This document shows positions 40,958 through 49,486 of a stretch of DNA of 64,000 bases, in pieces. The DNA lies in the NCBI RefSeq assembly GCF_018324205.1, contig NZ_AP023356.1, positions 1,798,001 through 1,862,000 of the forward strand, in the 5' to 3' direction. This DNA is from Actinoplanes ianthinogenes (GTDB lineage Bacteria > Actinomycetota > Actinomycetes > Mycobacteriales > Micromonosporaceae). The notes beneath the pieces were generated by a model that was given only the letters and a program-made list of their open reading frames with translations, ran no database searches and was not told where the DNA came from. The position numbers were made by a program, and so were the translations under genes. Each line of letters starts with the position of its first letter. Positions within the stretch are counted from its first letter, which is position 1.

Positions 40958-42329
40958 GCTGAACGCCGGCGGGTTGCTCTCGCCGCTCCACTTCCCGCTG
41001 CTGTTCCTGCTGCTCTGGGGCGTGCTCAGCCTGCCCTACGGCCCGGTGCTGGCGCTGCCCGGCGCGGCGCTGCTGACCACGCTGCTCGCGGTCGGGGTCA
41101 GCCGGATGGCCGGCAGCGCCTGGTTCCGCGCGCTGGACCGCCGGGCCGCGCGGCGGACCCTGGCGCTGTGCCTGACCGTGCTCCCGGCCACGGTCACCAC
41201 GATGCTGCTGGCCCTGCTCGGGCTGAGCCTGATCTGGGCGATCCCGGCCGGGCTGGTGCTGCTGACCGGCGCCACCGCGATCCACCTGACCACCCCACGC
41301 CCCCGGCACCCGCGAACCTGGCCGACGCCACCGCCGCCGACAGCTCTGACGCCGCCACCGTTCATCCCGGCTCCCGCGAACCCAGCGCGGACCGCGCCTC
41401 CCCCGCCGCCGCCCGCGAACCCGGCACGGACCGCGCCACCCCCGCCGCCGCCCGCGAACCCGGCACGGACCGCGCCCCCACCGCCGCCCACAAGCCCCGC
41501 ATGGACAGGGCCACCCCCGCCGGCCACAAAACCCGCGCCGACCGGGCCGGCCCCGGCCCTGTCCCCGAGCCCGGCACGAACCGGGCCTCCCCGGCCGCCG
41601 GCCGCACCGGCAACCAGCGGGCCCGCCCCGGCGCCGCCGGATCAGCTCGCCCAGGCGCGGGCGTTGCTGGACGGGACCGGGCCGGGCGCCGCTCTACCCG
41701 TACTCAAAATGGCGATCAGCGACCCGGAGATCGATCCGGCGGCGGCGCTAGGGGTTGCGGACGACCTCGTCGAGGCGGAGAGCCGGCGGGCCGAGCAGAC
41801 GCGGGACGAGCGTCCCTACGCCGCCGCCCTGGCCGTGCTCACCGACCTGGTGCAGCGCCACCCGGACGTCCCCGGCGGCCGCACCCAGCTGCACAGTCAC
41901 CGTGCGCAGTTCCTGATGTTCCAGGCGGGCCGGCTGGCCGACGCCCTGCCCGAGGACGATCCGGCCCTGCCCGGCCGGCTCGACGAGCTGTTCCGGCGCA
42001 CCGAGACGGAGCTGCGGGCCGCGATCGACGCCGCGCCGCCGGGCGGGGCGGACTGGGCCCGGGAGAGCGCCGCGCTCGGTCTGCTCTGCTGCAACACGCC
42101 GGGCCGGATCGACGAGGGCATCGCGCTGATCCGGCGCGGCCTCGGCGAACGGCTGCCCGCCGGGCAGCGCGCACAGGCCCGGCTGGACCTGGCCGAGGCG
42201 CTGAGCATCCGGCTGCGGCACGGTGAACGCCCTGGTGACCGGGCGGAGATCGAGCATCTGCTGCGGCAGGTCGATCGGGCCGGCCCGCCCTACGACGAAC
42301 GGGCCGCGGTGCTGCGCGCCGGGCTCTGA
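40947..42329 (+). CDS. membrane protein with Pro-rich linker and helical repeat tail
   Basis: A 460-residue protein from the ATG at 40947, overlapping the phosphatase gene by 11 bases. Residues 10-115 contain three or four hydrophobic helices (LHFPLLFLLLWGVLSLPYG, ALLTTLLAVGVSRM, TMLLALLGLSLIWAIPAGLVLL). Residues 120-230 are Pro-rich with three near-identical PANPARTAPPPPP units. The last 230 residues look like TPR-type helices (DQLAQARALLDGTGPGAALPVLKMAI, AAALAVLTDLVQRHPDVP, RIDEGIALIRRGLGERLPAG). It resembles the TPR parts of the nearby CHAT-type proteins and is probably the membrane docking component of the same system. Confidence 0.7.
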   Translation: MRRELNAGGLLSPLHFPLLFLLLWGVLSLPYGPVLALPGAALLTTLLAVGVSRMAGSAWFRALDRRAARRTLALCLTVLPATVTTMLLALLGLSLIWAIPAGLVLLTGATAIHLTTPRPRHPRTWPTPPPPTALTPPPFIPAPANPARTAPPPPPPANPARTAPPPPPPANPARTAPPPPPTSPAWTGPPPPATKPAPTGPAPALSPSPARTGPPRPPAAPATSGPAPAPPDQLAQARALLDGTGPGAALPVLKMAISDPEIDPAAALGVADDLVEAESRRAEQTRDERPYAAALAVLTDLVQRHPDVPGGRTQLHSHRAQFLMFQAGRLADALPEDDPALPGRLDELFRRTETELRAAIDAAPPGGADWARESAALGLLCCNTPGRIDEGIALIRRGLGERLPAGQRAQARLDLAEALSIRLRHGERPGDRAEIEHLLRQVDRAGPPYDERAAVLRAGL

Positions 42330-42356
42330 CGGTTGCCTTTCCGGACCGCGAACGAT

Positions 42357-42370
42357 AGACAGTGATGTCT
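42357..42370. promoter_or_regulatory. AGACA-N4-TGTCT dyad upstream of the methyltransferase gene
   Basis: AGACAGTGATGTCT is a perfect inverted repeat with a 4-base centre in the 63-base gap before GTG 42393. It is the only symmetrical element there and may bind a regulator. Confidence 0.4.
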
Positions 42371-42392
42371 GTCCGATAGGGATCGTGAAGGG

Positions 42393-43205
42393 GTGGCCGT
42401 GACGGAGCCGAACGACTGGGTGCCGGCCGGGATCGACGTCAACCAGCCGAGCGCCGCCCGGGTCTACGACTACTTCCTGGGCGGGGCGCACAACTTCGCG
42501 GTGGACCGGGCACTCGCCGAGCAGATCGCCGCCATGACGCCGAACATCGGCGAGACGATGCGGTCCAACCGGGTCTTCCTGCGCCGGGCGGTGCGGTTCC
42601 TGGCCGAGCAGGGGGTGCGGCAGTTCCTCGACATCGGCTCCGGCATCCCGACCGCGGGCAACGTGCACGAGATCGCGCTGGCCGCCGCCCCGGACGCGCG
42701 GGTGGTCTACGTCGACATCGACCCGGTGGCGGTCGAGCACAGCCGGGCGATCCTGGCCGGCATCGAGGGCACCGGGGTGATCCTCGCCGACGTGCGCGAG
42801 GTGGACCGGGTGCTGGCCGAGGCGGAGAAGGCCGGGCTGGACTTCACCCAGCCGGTGGCGGTGCTGCTGGCCGGGGTGCTGCACTTCGTGCCGGACGGCG
42901 ACGACCCGGGAGCGCTCGTGGCGGCGCTCGGCGCGGCCGTGGTGCCGGGTAGCTACCTGCTGATCTCGCACGCCACGGCGGACGGGCAGCCGCCCGAGGT
43001 GATCGAGGCGCAACGGCTGTCCGGGCGTACCGGGACGGAGATCGTGCTGCGGCCGGCGAGCGTGCTCAAGGCGTACTTCAAGGGCTTCGATCTGGTCGAA
43101 CCTGGCCTGGTCTTCATCCCGCAGTGGCGGCCGGATCCGAGCGATCCGGTCGACGAGCACCCTGAGCGGGTGGGCGCCTACGCCGGAGTCGGCCGCAAGG
43201 GATGA
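42393..43205 (+). CDS. SAM-dependent methyltransferase, DUF574 type
   Basis: A 270-residue protein starting at GTG 42393 (GTG 42399 is also possible; GAAGGGG lies just upstream). It has the features of the actinobacterial DUF574/Methyltransf_19 family: PSAARVYDYFLGGAHNFAVDR near the N-terminus, the SAM-binding motif FLDIGSGIPTAGNVHE, and VVYVDIDPVAVEHSRAIL. Families of this type are greatly expanded in actinomycetes and their substrates are mostly unknown. Its stop overlaps the start of the PAS-GGDEF-EAL gene (ATGA), so the two are translationally coupled, which hints at a signalling link. Confidence 0.88.
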   Translation: MAVTEPNDWVPAGIDVNQPSAARVYDYFLGGAHNFAVDRALAEQIAAMTPNIGETMRSNRVFLRRAVRFLAEQGVRQFLDIGSGIPTAGNVHEIALAAAPDARVVYVDIDPVAVEHSRAILAGIEGTGVILADVREVDRVLAEAEKAGLDFTQPVAVLLAGVLHFVPDGDDPGALVAALGAAVVPGSYLLISHATADGQPPEVIEAQRLSGRTGTEIVLRPASVLKAYFKGFDLVEPGLVFIPQWRPDPSDPVDEHPERVGAYAGVGRKG

Positions 43206-45238
43206 CCGACTTCGCCCAGCTCTGGCGGGAGCGGGTGGCGCCCGAGGGTTTCGTGCCGCTGGACGGTGCCGCCCTGGAAGCCCTGCTGGACCGGCTGACC
43301 CGCCGGCTTCTCGAGGACGATCCGGCGGCGGCCCGCGAGGTCGGCGCCGAACTGGTCCACGCCCACCTGACCGATCCTGCCGTGCTCGCCGCCACCATCG
43401 TGACGATCGGCGCGGCCCTGCCCAGCGCGCGGCTCGCGGAGATCCAGGCCGCGGTCGCCGAGGGGTACGCGCACGCCCTGCGCGAGGCCACCATGGCCGA
43501 GCAGGAGCGACTCGGCCGTGCGGTGCTGGACGCGCACGCCACCGCCGAACGCGCGCTGCGGGCCAGCGAGTCCCGGCTGCGCGCGATCTTCCACAGCGCC
43601 GCGGTGGGGATCGGCGTGTGCACCATGGACGGGCGGATCGTGCGGGTCAACCAGGCGTTCGCCGACCTGCTCGGGTACACGCCGGACGAGCTGTGCACGA
43701 TGGTGGTCCCGCAGCTCGCCCACCCCAGCGACCCGCCCGGCATGTGGCGGCTCTACGACGAGATGATCCGGGGCGACCGGGACCACGTGCGGCTGGAGAA
43801 GGCGTATTACCGCCAGGACGGCACCGTGGTGTGGACCGACCTGACGTCCTCGCTGATCCGTGACGAGGACGGCAAACCCGAGCTGATCATGGCGATGGTG
43901 CACGACATCACCGACCGGCGCCTGCTCAAGGAGAGCCTGGAGCACCAGGCCAGCCACGACCCGCTGACCGGCCTGCCGAACCGGGTGATGATCGCCGCCC
44001 ACCTGGAGCGGGTCTTCGCGACCGCCGGGCGGGTCGGCCTGTGCTACCTGGACCTGGACGGATTCAAGCGGATCAACGACACGCTCGGCCACCAGGTCGG
44101 CGACGAGCTGCTGGTCACCGTCGCCGAGCGGATCGCGGCGTGCGCCGACGAGCCGTGCCGGATCGCCGGGCGGATGAGCGGCGACGAGTTCGTCCTCGCG
44201 GTCCGCGACCCGTCCGGGCCGGCCGAGATGCGGGAGCTGGCCGAACGGCTGCTGGCCGAGCTGACCAGGCCCTACGAGATCGGGCGGCACCGGCTGCGGG
44301 TGTCCGCGAGCATCGGGGTGGTCGACAGCGACGTGTCCGGCACGTCACCGGCCGAGCTGATGAAGGCCGCCGACCTGACCCTGTACGTCGCGAAGTCGGA
44401 GGGCAAGGCCCGCTTCGTGATGTACGACGCGGACCGCAACGCGCGGCAGGCCGCCCGGTACACACTGGCCGCGGCCATCCCGGACGCCCTCGAACGCGGC
44501 GAGTTCACCGTCGTCTACCAGCCGCTGGTGGCGTTCGCCGACGAGCGGCTGTGCGGGGTCGAGGCCCTGGTCCGGTGGCAGCATCCGCTGCTCGGGCTGC
44601 TCTCGCCGGACACGTTCATCCCGCTCGCCGAGGAGACCGGGGTGATCGTGGCGCTGGGGCGGCACGTGCTGCGGGAGGCGTGTGCGCAGGCGGCCTCGTG
44701 GACCGATGTGTTCGTCGCGGTGAACGTGACGGTGGCGCAGGTGCGGGAGCCGAGTTTCCCCGCCGAGGTGGCGGCGATCCTGGCGGAGACCGGGCTGGAT
44801 CCCCGGCGGCTCGTCCTGGAGCTGACCGAGAGCGCGATCATGGACACGGATGGGGCGCCGCTGGCGGCGCTCGACGGGCTGGCGGCTCGGGGGATCCGGA
44901 TCGCGATCGACGATTTCGGGACCGGGTATTCGAATCTCGCCTATCTGCGGCGACTGCCGGTGCACATCCTGAAATTGGCCGGGCCGTTCGTGGACGGGCT
45001 GCGCCACTCGTCGTCGGTGGACGAGCAGATCGTGCGGACGATCGTGACCATGGCGCATGCCCTGAAGTGCAGTGTGACCGCCGAGGCGGTCGAGACCAGG
45101 GACCAGGCGGACCGGTTGCGGCAGCTGGGATGCGACACCGCACAGGGCTACCTGTTCTCCCGGCCCCTCCCGCCGGAGTCCCTGCTCCCCCTCCTTCACG
45201 GTCCCGCCTGCGCATCCCTGCATTCCGGTACGCCGTGA
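43202..45238 (+). CDS. PAS-GGDEF-EAL protein, c-di-GMP turnover
   Basis: A 678-residue cytoplasmic protein. Residues 1-110 are an unassigned helical domain, 115-240 a PAS domain with PAC motif (RLRAIFHSAAVGIGVCTMDGRIV, ending VHDITDRR), 255-415 a GGDEF domain (HDPLTGLPNR; signature written RMSGDEF, a tolerated variant), and 425-670 an EAL domain with EALVRWQHP, NVTVAQ, ELTESAIM, IDDFGTGYSNL and AEAVET. The position after the LK motif reads LKLAG instead of LKID, a small deviation. It may make, degrade or both make and degrade cyclic di-GMP, gated by the PAS ligand. The PilZ protein at 5103 is a possible receptor. ATGA overlap with the methyltransferase gene. Confidence 0.92.
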   Translation: MTDFAQLWRERVAPEGFVPLDGAALEALLDRLTRRLLEDDPAAAREVGAELVHAHLTDPAVLAATIVTIGAALPSARLAEIQAAVAEGYAHALREATMAEQERLGRAVLDAHATAERALRASESRLRAIFHSAAVGIGVCTMDGRIVRVNQAFADLLGYTPDELCTMVVPQLAHPSDPPGMWRLYDEMIRGDRDHVRLEKAYYRQDGTVVWTDLTSSLIRDEDGKPELIMAMVHDITDRRLLKESLEHQASHDPLTGLPNRVMIAAHLERVFATAGRVGLCYLDLDGFKRINDTLGHQVGDELLVTVAERIAACADEPCRIAGRMSGDEFVLAVRDPSGPAEMRELAERLLAELTRPYEIGRHRLRVSASIGVVDSDVSGTSPAELMKAADLTLYVAKSEGKARFVMYDADRNARQAARYTLAAAIPDALERGEFTVVYQPLVAFADERLCGVEALVRWQHPLLGLLSPDTFIPLAEETGVIVALGRHVLREACAQAASWTDVFVAVNVTVAQVREPSFPAEVAAILAETGLDPRRLVLELTESAIMDTDGAPLAALDGLAARGIRIAIDDFGTGYSNLAYLRRLPVHILKLAGPFVDGLRHSSSVDEQIVRTIVTMAHALKCSVTAEAVETRDQADRLRQLGCDTAQGYLFSRPLPPESLLPLLHGPACASLHSGTP

Positions 45239-45275
45239 GCCTCGCGCCACCCGCCCCCTGATCCGCGGCCTCGGA

Positions 45276-45512
45276 TCAGGTGTCGCCGGCGTCCTTCCTC
45301 CGCACCACCGCCTCCCACTGACCTGCGAGACCCAGGTCCACGACCTCGACCTCCGTGTCGTCGTCCACGGGGACGTTGCAGAGCAGGCGCAGGGTGTCTC
45401 TCGGGTTCGCCATCAGCAACGCCTTGAGCAGTTCCTCGAATCTGCGGTCTGCCGCCGGTGTGCCGGACGTGGTGCTTTCTGCGGATCCCTGTTCGGGTTC
45501 AATGGATGGCAT
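45276..45512 (-). CDS. small protein, unknown function
   Basis: A 78-residue acidic protein with no recognised domain. An N-terminal Ser/Thr/Ala-rich stretch is followed by a helix (DRRFEELLKALLMANPRDTLRLL) and a strand-like acidic end (DDDTEVEVVDLGLAGQWEAVVR). It is divergent from the large membrane protein gene at 45605 and its 3' end lies 37 bases past the GGDEF-EAL stop. No clear ribosome site precedes the ATG, so the call rests on plausible composition and placement. Confidence 0.45.
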   Translation of the reverse strand: MPSIEPEQGSAESTTSGTPAADRRFEELLKALLMANPRDTLRLLCNVPVDDDTEVEVVDLGLAGQWEAVVRRKDAGDT

Positions 45513-45604
45513 GGGACAACTTTACGCGGAGCAGGTGACTAGCGACAAGGGGCAGGGGCGGTGATCAGGAATTACGGCTTGCGGGGGTGGGTGAGACTGA
45601 CGCG

Positions 45605-48600
45605 ATGAGCACCGCTGTCGATACGTATCCGTGCCCGCACTGTTCGGCGGTGGCGTCGGTGACGCAGGGCTGCCCGGGGTGCGGGCGGGGACCAGACACG
45701 GATGCGGTCGAGGTGATCCGGCTCAACGTCGAACTCGAGGGGCTGCACAAGCGGCTTCGGGCGGCCCGGAACGAAGTGATCACGCTGGAGGCGTGGATCG
45801 GGGACGTGGCGGCGCGGCGGAACGCGGCGGCGCAACGAGTCCGGCAAGCGGTCCGGGCGGGGCAGGCTGCTGCTCCGCGAGCGGTGCGCACCGGGCGGGA
45901 GGACCCGGATCCGGAGCCGTGGGGCGGGCGGCCGTCCGGCGTGCTGGAGGAACGCCGGCTCACCACCCTCACCGCGCAGAACGTGCTGTTCGCGCTCGGT
46001 GGACTGCTGCTCGTCGTGGCGGCGGCCGTCTTCACGGCCGTGGCCTGGGCGCAGGTCGGGGTCGTCGGGCGAGCGGCGATCCTGGCGATCGCGACCGGGG
46101 CGATCCTGGCGGTGCCGCCGTTCGCGGTGCGGCGGGGTCTGACCGGCGCGGCCGAGACGCTCGCCGCGGTCGGGCTGCTGATGATCCTGCTGGACGGATA
46201 CGCGGCCTGGGCGGTCGACTTCCTCGGCGTACGCGCGATGGCGCCCGCGGCCTACGCGGCGGTGGTCTGCGCGGTCGCTTCCGGGACGGCGTTCGCCTAC
46301 AGCAAGCTGGTCCGGCTGCCGGGGCCGCGGATCGCCGCCCTGCTCCTGGTCCAGCCGGTGGTGCCATTGATCGCGGTGGCCGCGGACGCCGGCGTGACCG
46401 GGTGGTCGGTGGCGCTGACCGGGGTCGCCGCGGTCAACGTCGCGGTGCTGTGGCGGCTGCGATTCGCTCCGGCCGGGGCGGGCCTGGTGGCGTACGTCTG
46501 CGGTTCGATCGCCGCGGCCTGCGCCGCAGCCGCGGCCGTCGCCGACCTCACGATGGCGCGCAGCGCGAGCGGGGCAGCGGCGGCCGGTGGGGCGCTGGTG
46601 CTGGTCACGGCGGTGGCGACCGGCGCCGCGGTGCTCGCCCGGCACCGGACCGCGCAGACCGTCACGGCCGGGCTGCTCACGATCGCGACCTGCGTCGCGG
46701 TGGCCGGGTGGGCCTTGTTGATCAGTCCCGGTACGCCCGTCCTCCGCCTCGCCGTGATCGCCCTGGCCGTCGCCGTCCCCGCCGCGCTGCTGCGCACCCG
46801 GTTGCCGGAGCCGGTGGGGCAGGGGCCGTGGGCCGGCGCGCTGCTGGTCGCCACGGTTCCCGCCGCCGGGGTTCTGGCGGCCACCGTGCGAGCCGTGGTG
46901 AGCAGCGCCGAGGCCGCCCGGCCACTGCTGGCGGCCGGGTGGGACGTGACGGTCAGCGGGGCGGGCTGGGATCTGCCGGTCGCGGCGGTGGCGGTGCTCT
47001 CGGCGTACGCAATCCTGCTGCCCACCCTGCCCCGGGCGGACCTGGCCCTGGGCGGCCTCGCTGTGGTGACGCTGCTGGCGCCGGCGGCGCTGCGGCTGCC
47101 GTGGTGGAGCGCCGCGGTGCTCGGGACGATCGTGGCCGTGGTGGCGCTCGCGCTCGCGGCGCGGGCCCGCGACGTGCGCGGTCTCGACGTGCGGCTCGCG
47201 GTGTGCGTGATCCTGGGCGGGCACGCGGTGGTGGTCGCTTTCGGGGCGGCCGCGGTCGTGGCCGGGGTGTGCGCGACGATCGCGCTGGCCGGCGTGGGTG
47301 TGGCGGTGCTCGTGCGGTCCGGGCCGCGCCGGGCGGACGTGGGGGCCGGCGGGCTGACCACCGGGTTGCTCGCGATCGGCCCGGCGGTGTGGTTCGGGCT
47401 GCTGGCGGTGGAGGCCTCGGCGACCGTACGGGTACGCGCCCTGCTCGTGGTGACCGTGGCGCTGTGCCTGGTGGCGCGGCGGACGCCGGGGTATGTGGCG
47501 CAGGTGACCGGGGTGGCGCTGCTGTTCGCGGCGGGCGCGCCGCTCTGGGGGATTCTCGGTGACGACCCGGTCTCGTTGTCTGCGGCGGCCGGGTTGTTGC
47601 TGGTGGCGTCGCTGACGGCGGTGCCGCAGGGGCGTGGTCCGGGGTCGCTGGGCGCGGCGGCGGTGCTGGTCGCCGGGCTGGTCGTCGCGGCCGGGCCGGA
47701 CCTGCTCGCGGTGCTGGTCGATCCGTATCGGGCGGTGGGGTCGGCCTGGTCGGGGGTGGTTCCGGAGCCGGCGCCGGGGTCGTGGGCGACCGTGGCAGCG
47801 GTGCTGATGAGCGCGGTCGCGGCGTGGTTCTCGATGAAGGCTCTCGGCCACGCCGTCTGGGCGGTCGCGCCCCTGGCCGGCCTCGCCATCCCCCTCACCG
47901 CCGCAGCCGCTGACGCCCCATGGCCGGCAGTTCCGCTGACGACCCTCGTCACCGGCCTGGCCGGCCTCATCGCGGGCACCCTGCTGCCGGTGCCCGCCCC
48001 GTGGCGAACTCCCCTGCTGGTCGCCTTCGGCTGGCTGGCCGGCGCCGGCCTGGCCGGCACCACCCCGCTCCAGGGCCCCATGCTGGCCGCCTTCGCCCTG
48101 CTGGTGATATCGGGCGCGACGATCGGCACCGCCGCCCGCGACGAACCAGCCCGGATCACCGGCTGGACCGTCGCCGGCCTGTCCCTGTCCGTGGTCGCCT
48201 ACACCGCCGCCGACCTGGCCACCCGCCAACCCGCCCTGCCCGTCCTGGCCGCCGCGGCCGTCGCCGCGACCCTGGAGTGGTTCCTGGCCGCCCGCCGCCC
48301 GCGCGAGGCTCCCGCCCTGGCCGCGGTGGCCCACTCGACAGCCGTGATCGCCCTGCTGATCGCCGGGACACCGGCCCGGGCGGCCCTGATCGCCACCCTC
48401 TGGTCCCTGGTTCTGGCGATCCGCGCCCTGCGCCCCGCCGAACACCGAGCGATCCGCGCCCGCTACGCGCTGGCCGCCGCCGCATGCGCCCTGCTCGGCT
48501 GGTGGTTGTTCCTCACCTCCCGCCACGTGGGCACCGTCGAGATCTACACCGTCCCGGCCGCTCTGGTGGCCCTGGCCGGCGGCTGGCAAGCCCGCCGATC

Positions 48601-48967
48601 CCGCCTGGAACTGCCGTCCTGGACCGCCTACGGCCCCGCCCTGGCCGCCGGCTTCCTCCCCAGCCTGGCGATCATCGCCAACAGCGACACCGGCGACCCC
48701 CAATACCTGCGCCGCCTGGTGCTGGGAGTCGGCGGCCTGGTGGTCCTGATCATCGGCGCCCGGGCCCGTCTGCAGGCCCCGGTGATCGCCGGTGGCACCG
48801 TCGTCGTGCTGATCGCGCTGCACGAACTCGTCCGGTTCTGGGACCTCGTCCCCCGGTGGGTGCCGCTCGCGATCAGCGGCCTGTTGCTCGTCGGCATCGC
48901 CACCACGATGGAGCAGCGCCGCCGCGACGTCCTGCGGCTGCGCGACGCGGTTCGCCGGATGAGCTGA
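45605..48967 (+). CDS. very large multi-pass membrane protein with N-terminal zinc ribbon
   Basis: A 1120-residue protein from the ATG at 45605 (GTG 45587 is also in frame). Residues 10-26 are a C-x2-C...C-x2-C zinc ribbon (CPHC, CPGC), followed by a helical, coiled-coil-like segment (IRLNVELEGLHKRLRAARNEVITLEAWIGDVAARRN) and a Pro/Arg linker. From residue 125 on there are some 25-30 hydrophobic helices, mostly Ala/Val/Leu, such as VLFALGGLLLVVAAAVFTAVAW. Proteins of this plan are found in actinobacteria and have no established function. No transport signature is seen. The short charged C-terminus (MEQRRRDVLRLRDAVRRMS) is probably cytoplasmic. Confidence 0.75.
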   Translation: MSTAVDTYPCPHCSAVASVTQGCPGCGRGPDTDAVEVIRLNVELEGLHKRLRAARNEVITLEAWIGDVAARRNAAAQRVRQAVRAGQAAAPRAVRTGREDPDPEPWGGRPSGVLEERRLTTLTAQNVLFALGGLLLVVAAAVFTAVAWAQVGVVGRAAILAIATGAILAVPPFAVRRGLTGAAETLAAVGLLMILLDGYAAWAVDFLGVRAMAPAAYAAVVCAVASGTAFAYSKLVRLPGPRIAALLLVQPVVPLIAVAADAGVTGWSVALTGVAAVNVAVLWRLRFAPAGAGLVAYVCGSIAAACAAAAAVADLTMARSASGAAAAGGALVLVTAVATGAAVLARHRTAQTVTAGLLTIATCVAVAGWALLISPGTPVLRLAVIALAVAVPAALLRTRLPEPVGQGPWAGALLVATVPAAGVLAATVRAVVSSAEAARPLLAAGWDVTVSGAGWDLPVAAVAVLSAYAILLPTLPRADLALGGLAVVTLLAPAALRLPWWSAAVLGTIVAVVALALAARARDVRGLDVRLAVCVILGGHAVVVAFGAAAVVAGVCATIALAGVGVAVLVRSGPRRADVGAGGLTTGLLAIGPAVWFGLLAVEASATVRVRALLVVTVALCLVARRTPGYVAQVTGVALLFAAGAPLWGILGDDPVSLSAAAGLLLVASLTAVPQGRGPGSLGAAAVLVAGLVVAAGPDLLAVLVDPYRAVGSAWSGVVPEPAPGSWATVAAVLMSAVAAWFSMKALGHAVWAVAPLAGLAIPLTAAAADAPWPAVPLTTLVTGLAGLIAGTLLPVPAPWRTPLLVAFGWLAGAGLAGTTPLQGPMLAAFALLVISGATIGTAARDEPARITGWTVAGLSLSVVAYTAADLATRQPALPVLAAAAVAATLEWFLAARRPREAPALAAVAHSTAVIALLIAGTPARAALIATLWSLVLAIRALRPAEHRAIRARYALAAAACALLGWWLFLTSRHVGTVEIYTVPAALVALAGGWQARRSRLELPSWTAYGPALAAGFLPSLAIIANSDTGDPQYLRRLVLGVGGLVVLIIGARARLQAPVIAGGTVVVLIALHELVRFWDLVPRWVPLAISGLLLVGIATTMEQRRRDVLRLRDAVRRMS

Positions 48968-49014
48968 CCACCCGGGCCCGTGCCCGACCGCGCACGCTCG
49001 TCGTTGAGCCGGGC

Positions 49015-49449
49015 ATGTCTCGCACGCTTGTCATCGCCGCCACCGCCCTCGCCGTCACCCTCGCCGGCTGCTCCAGCGGCTCCGACTCGACGATCGCCCC
49101 GGCCGCGCAGAACTCCCCGCCGCCGGTGTCCGGCCAGTCGCAGCCTGACCTGCGGGCCAGCATGGAGGCGCAGCTCGGCTTCCCGCCGAAGCCGGACGAG
49201 CGGACCACGCAGGCCTACCTCGCCGACCTGAAGAGCATCGACCCGGCGCTGGTCTCCTCCGGCGATCCGGCCGCGCTGGTGAACCGTGGCCGTGACCAGT
49301 GCCGCGACCTCAAGGTCCGCCCGGAGAAGGACTGGACGGCCGCCGCCAACCAGCGTTTCACCACCCCGCAGGCGCCGGAGGGGCTGGGCGCGGCCGCCGC
49401 CGCGCGCATCATCACCGTGGTCCGGACCCGGCTTTGCCCCACCTTTTGA
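49015..49449 (+). CDS. small secreted lipoprotein, unknown function
   Basis: A 144-residue protein with a canonical lipoprotein signal: MSRTLVIAATALAVT then lipobox L-A-G-C, Cys19, and a Ser/Gly/Pro-rich spacer. The mature domain (MEAQLGFPPKPDERTTQAYLADLKSIDPALVS) has two cysteines (QCRDLK and RLCPTF) that could form a disulfide. This resembles the DUF732-like small helical secreted proteins of actinobacteria, but the match is loose. It follows the large membrane protein gene by 47 bases. Confidence 0.6.
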   Translation: MSRTLVIAATALAVTLAGCSSGSDSTIAPAAQNSPPPVSGQSQPDLRASMEAQLGFPPKPDERTTQAYLADLKSIDPALVSSGDPAALVNRGRDQCRDLKVRPEKDWTAAANQRFTTPQAPEGLGAAAAARIITVVRTRLCPTF

Positions 49450-49486
49450 CGTTGACGCCGTAACCGTCCATGGAAGATGGTCGGTC

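Noticed and set aside
45572..48823. 1083-codon open frame antisense to the large membrane protein gene
   Set aside because: Translation is His/Arg/Gly-rich with no domain; it mirrors the strong third-position G/C bias of the real gene, which has zinc ribbon and membrane helices.
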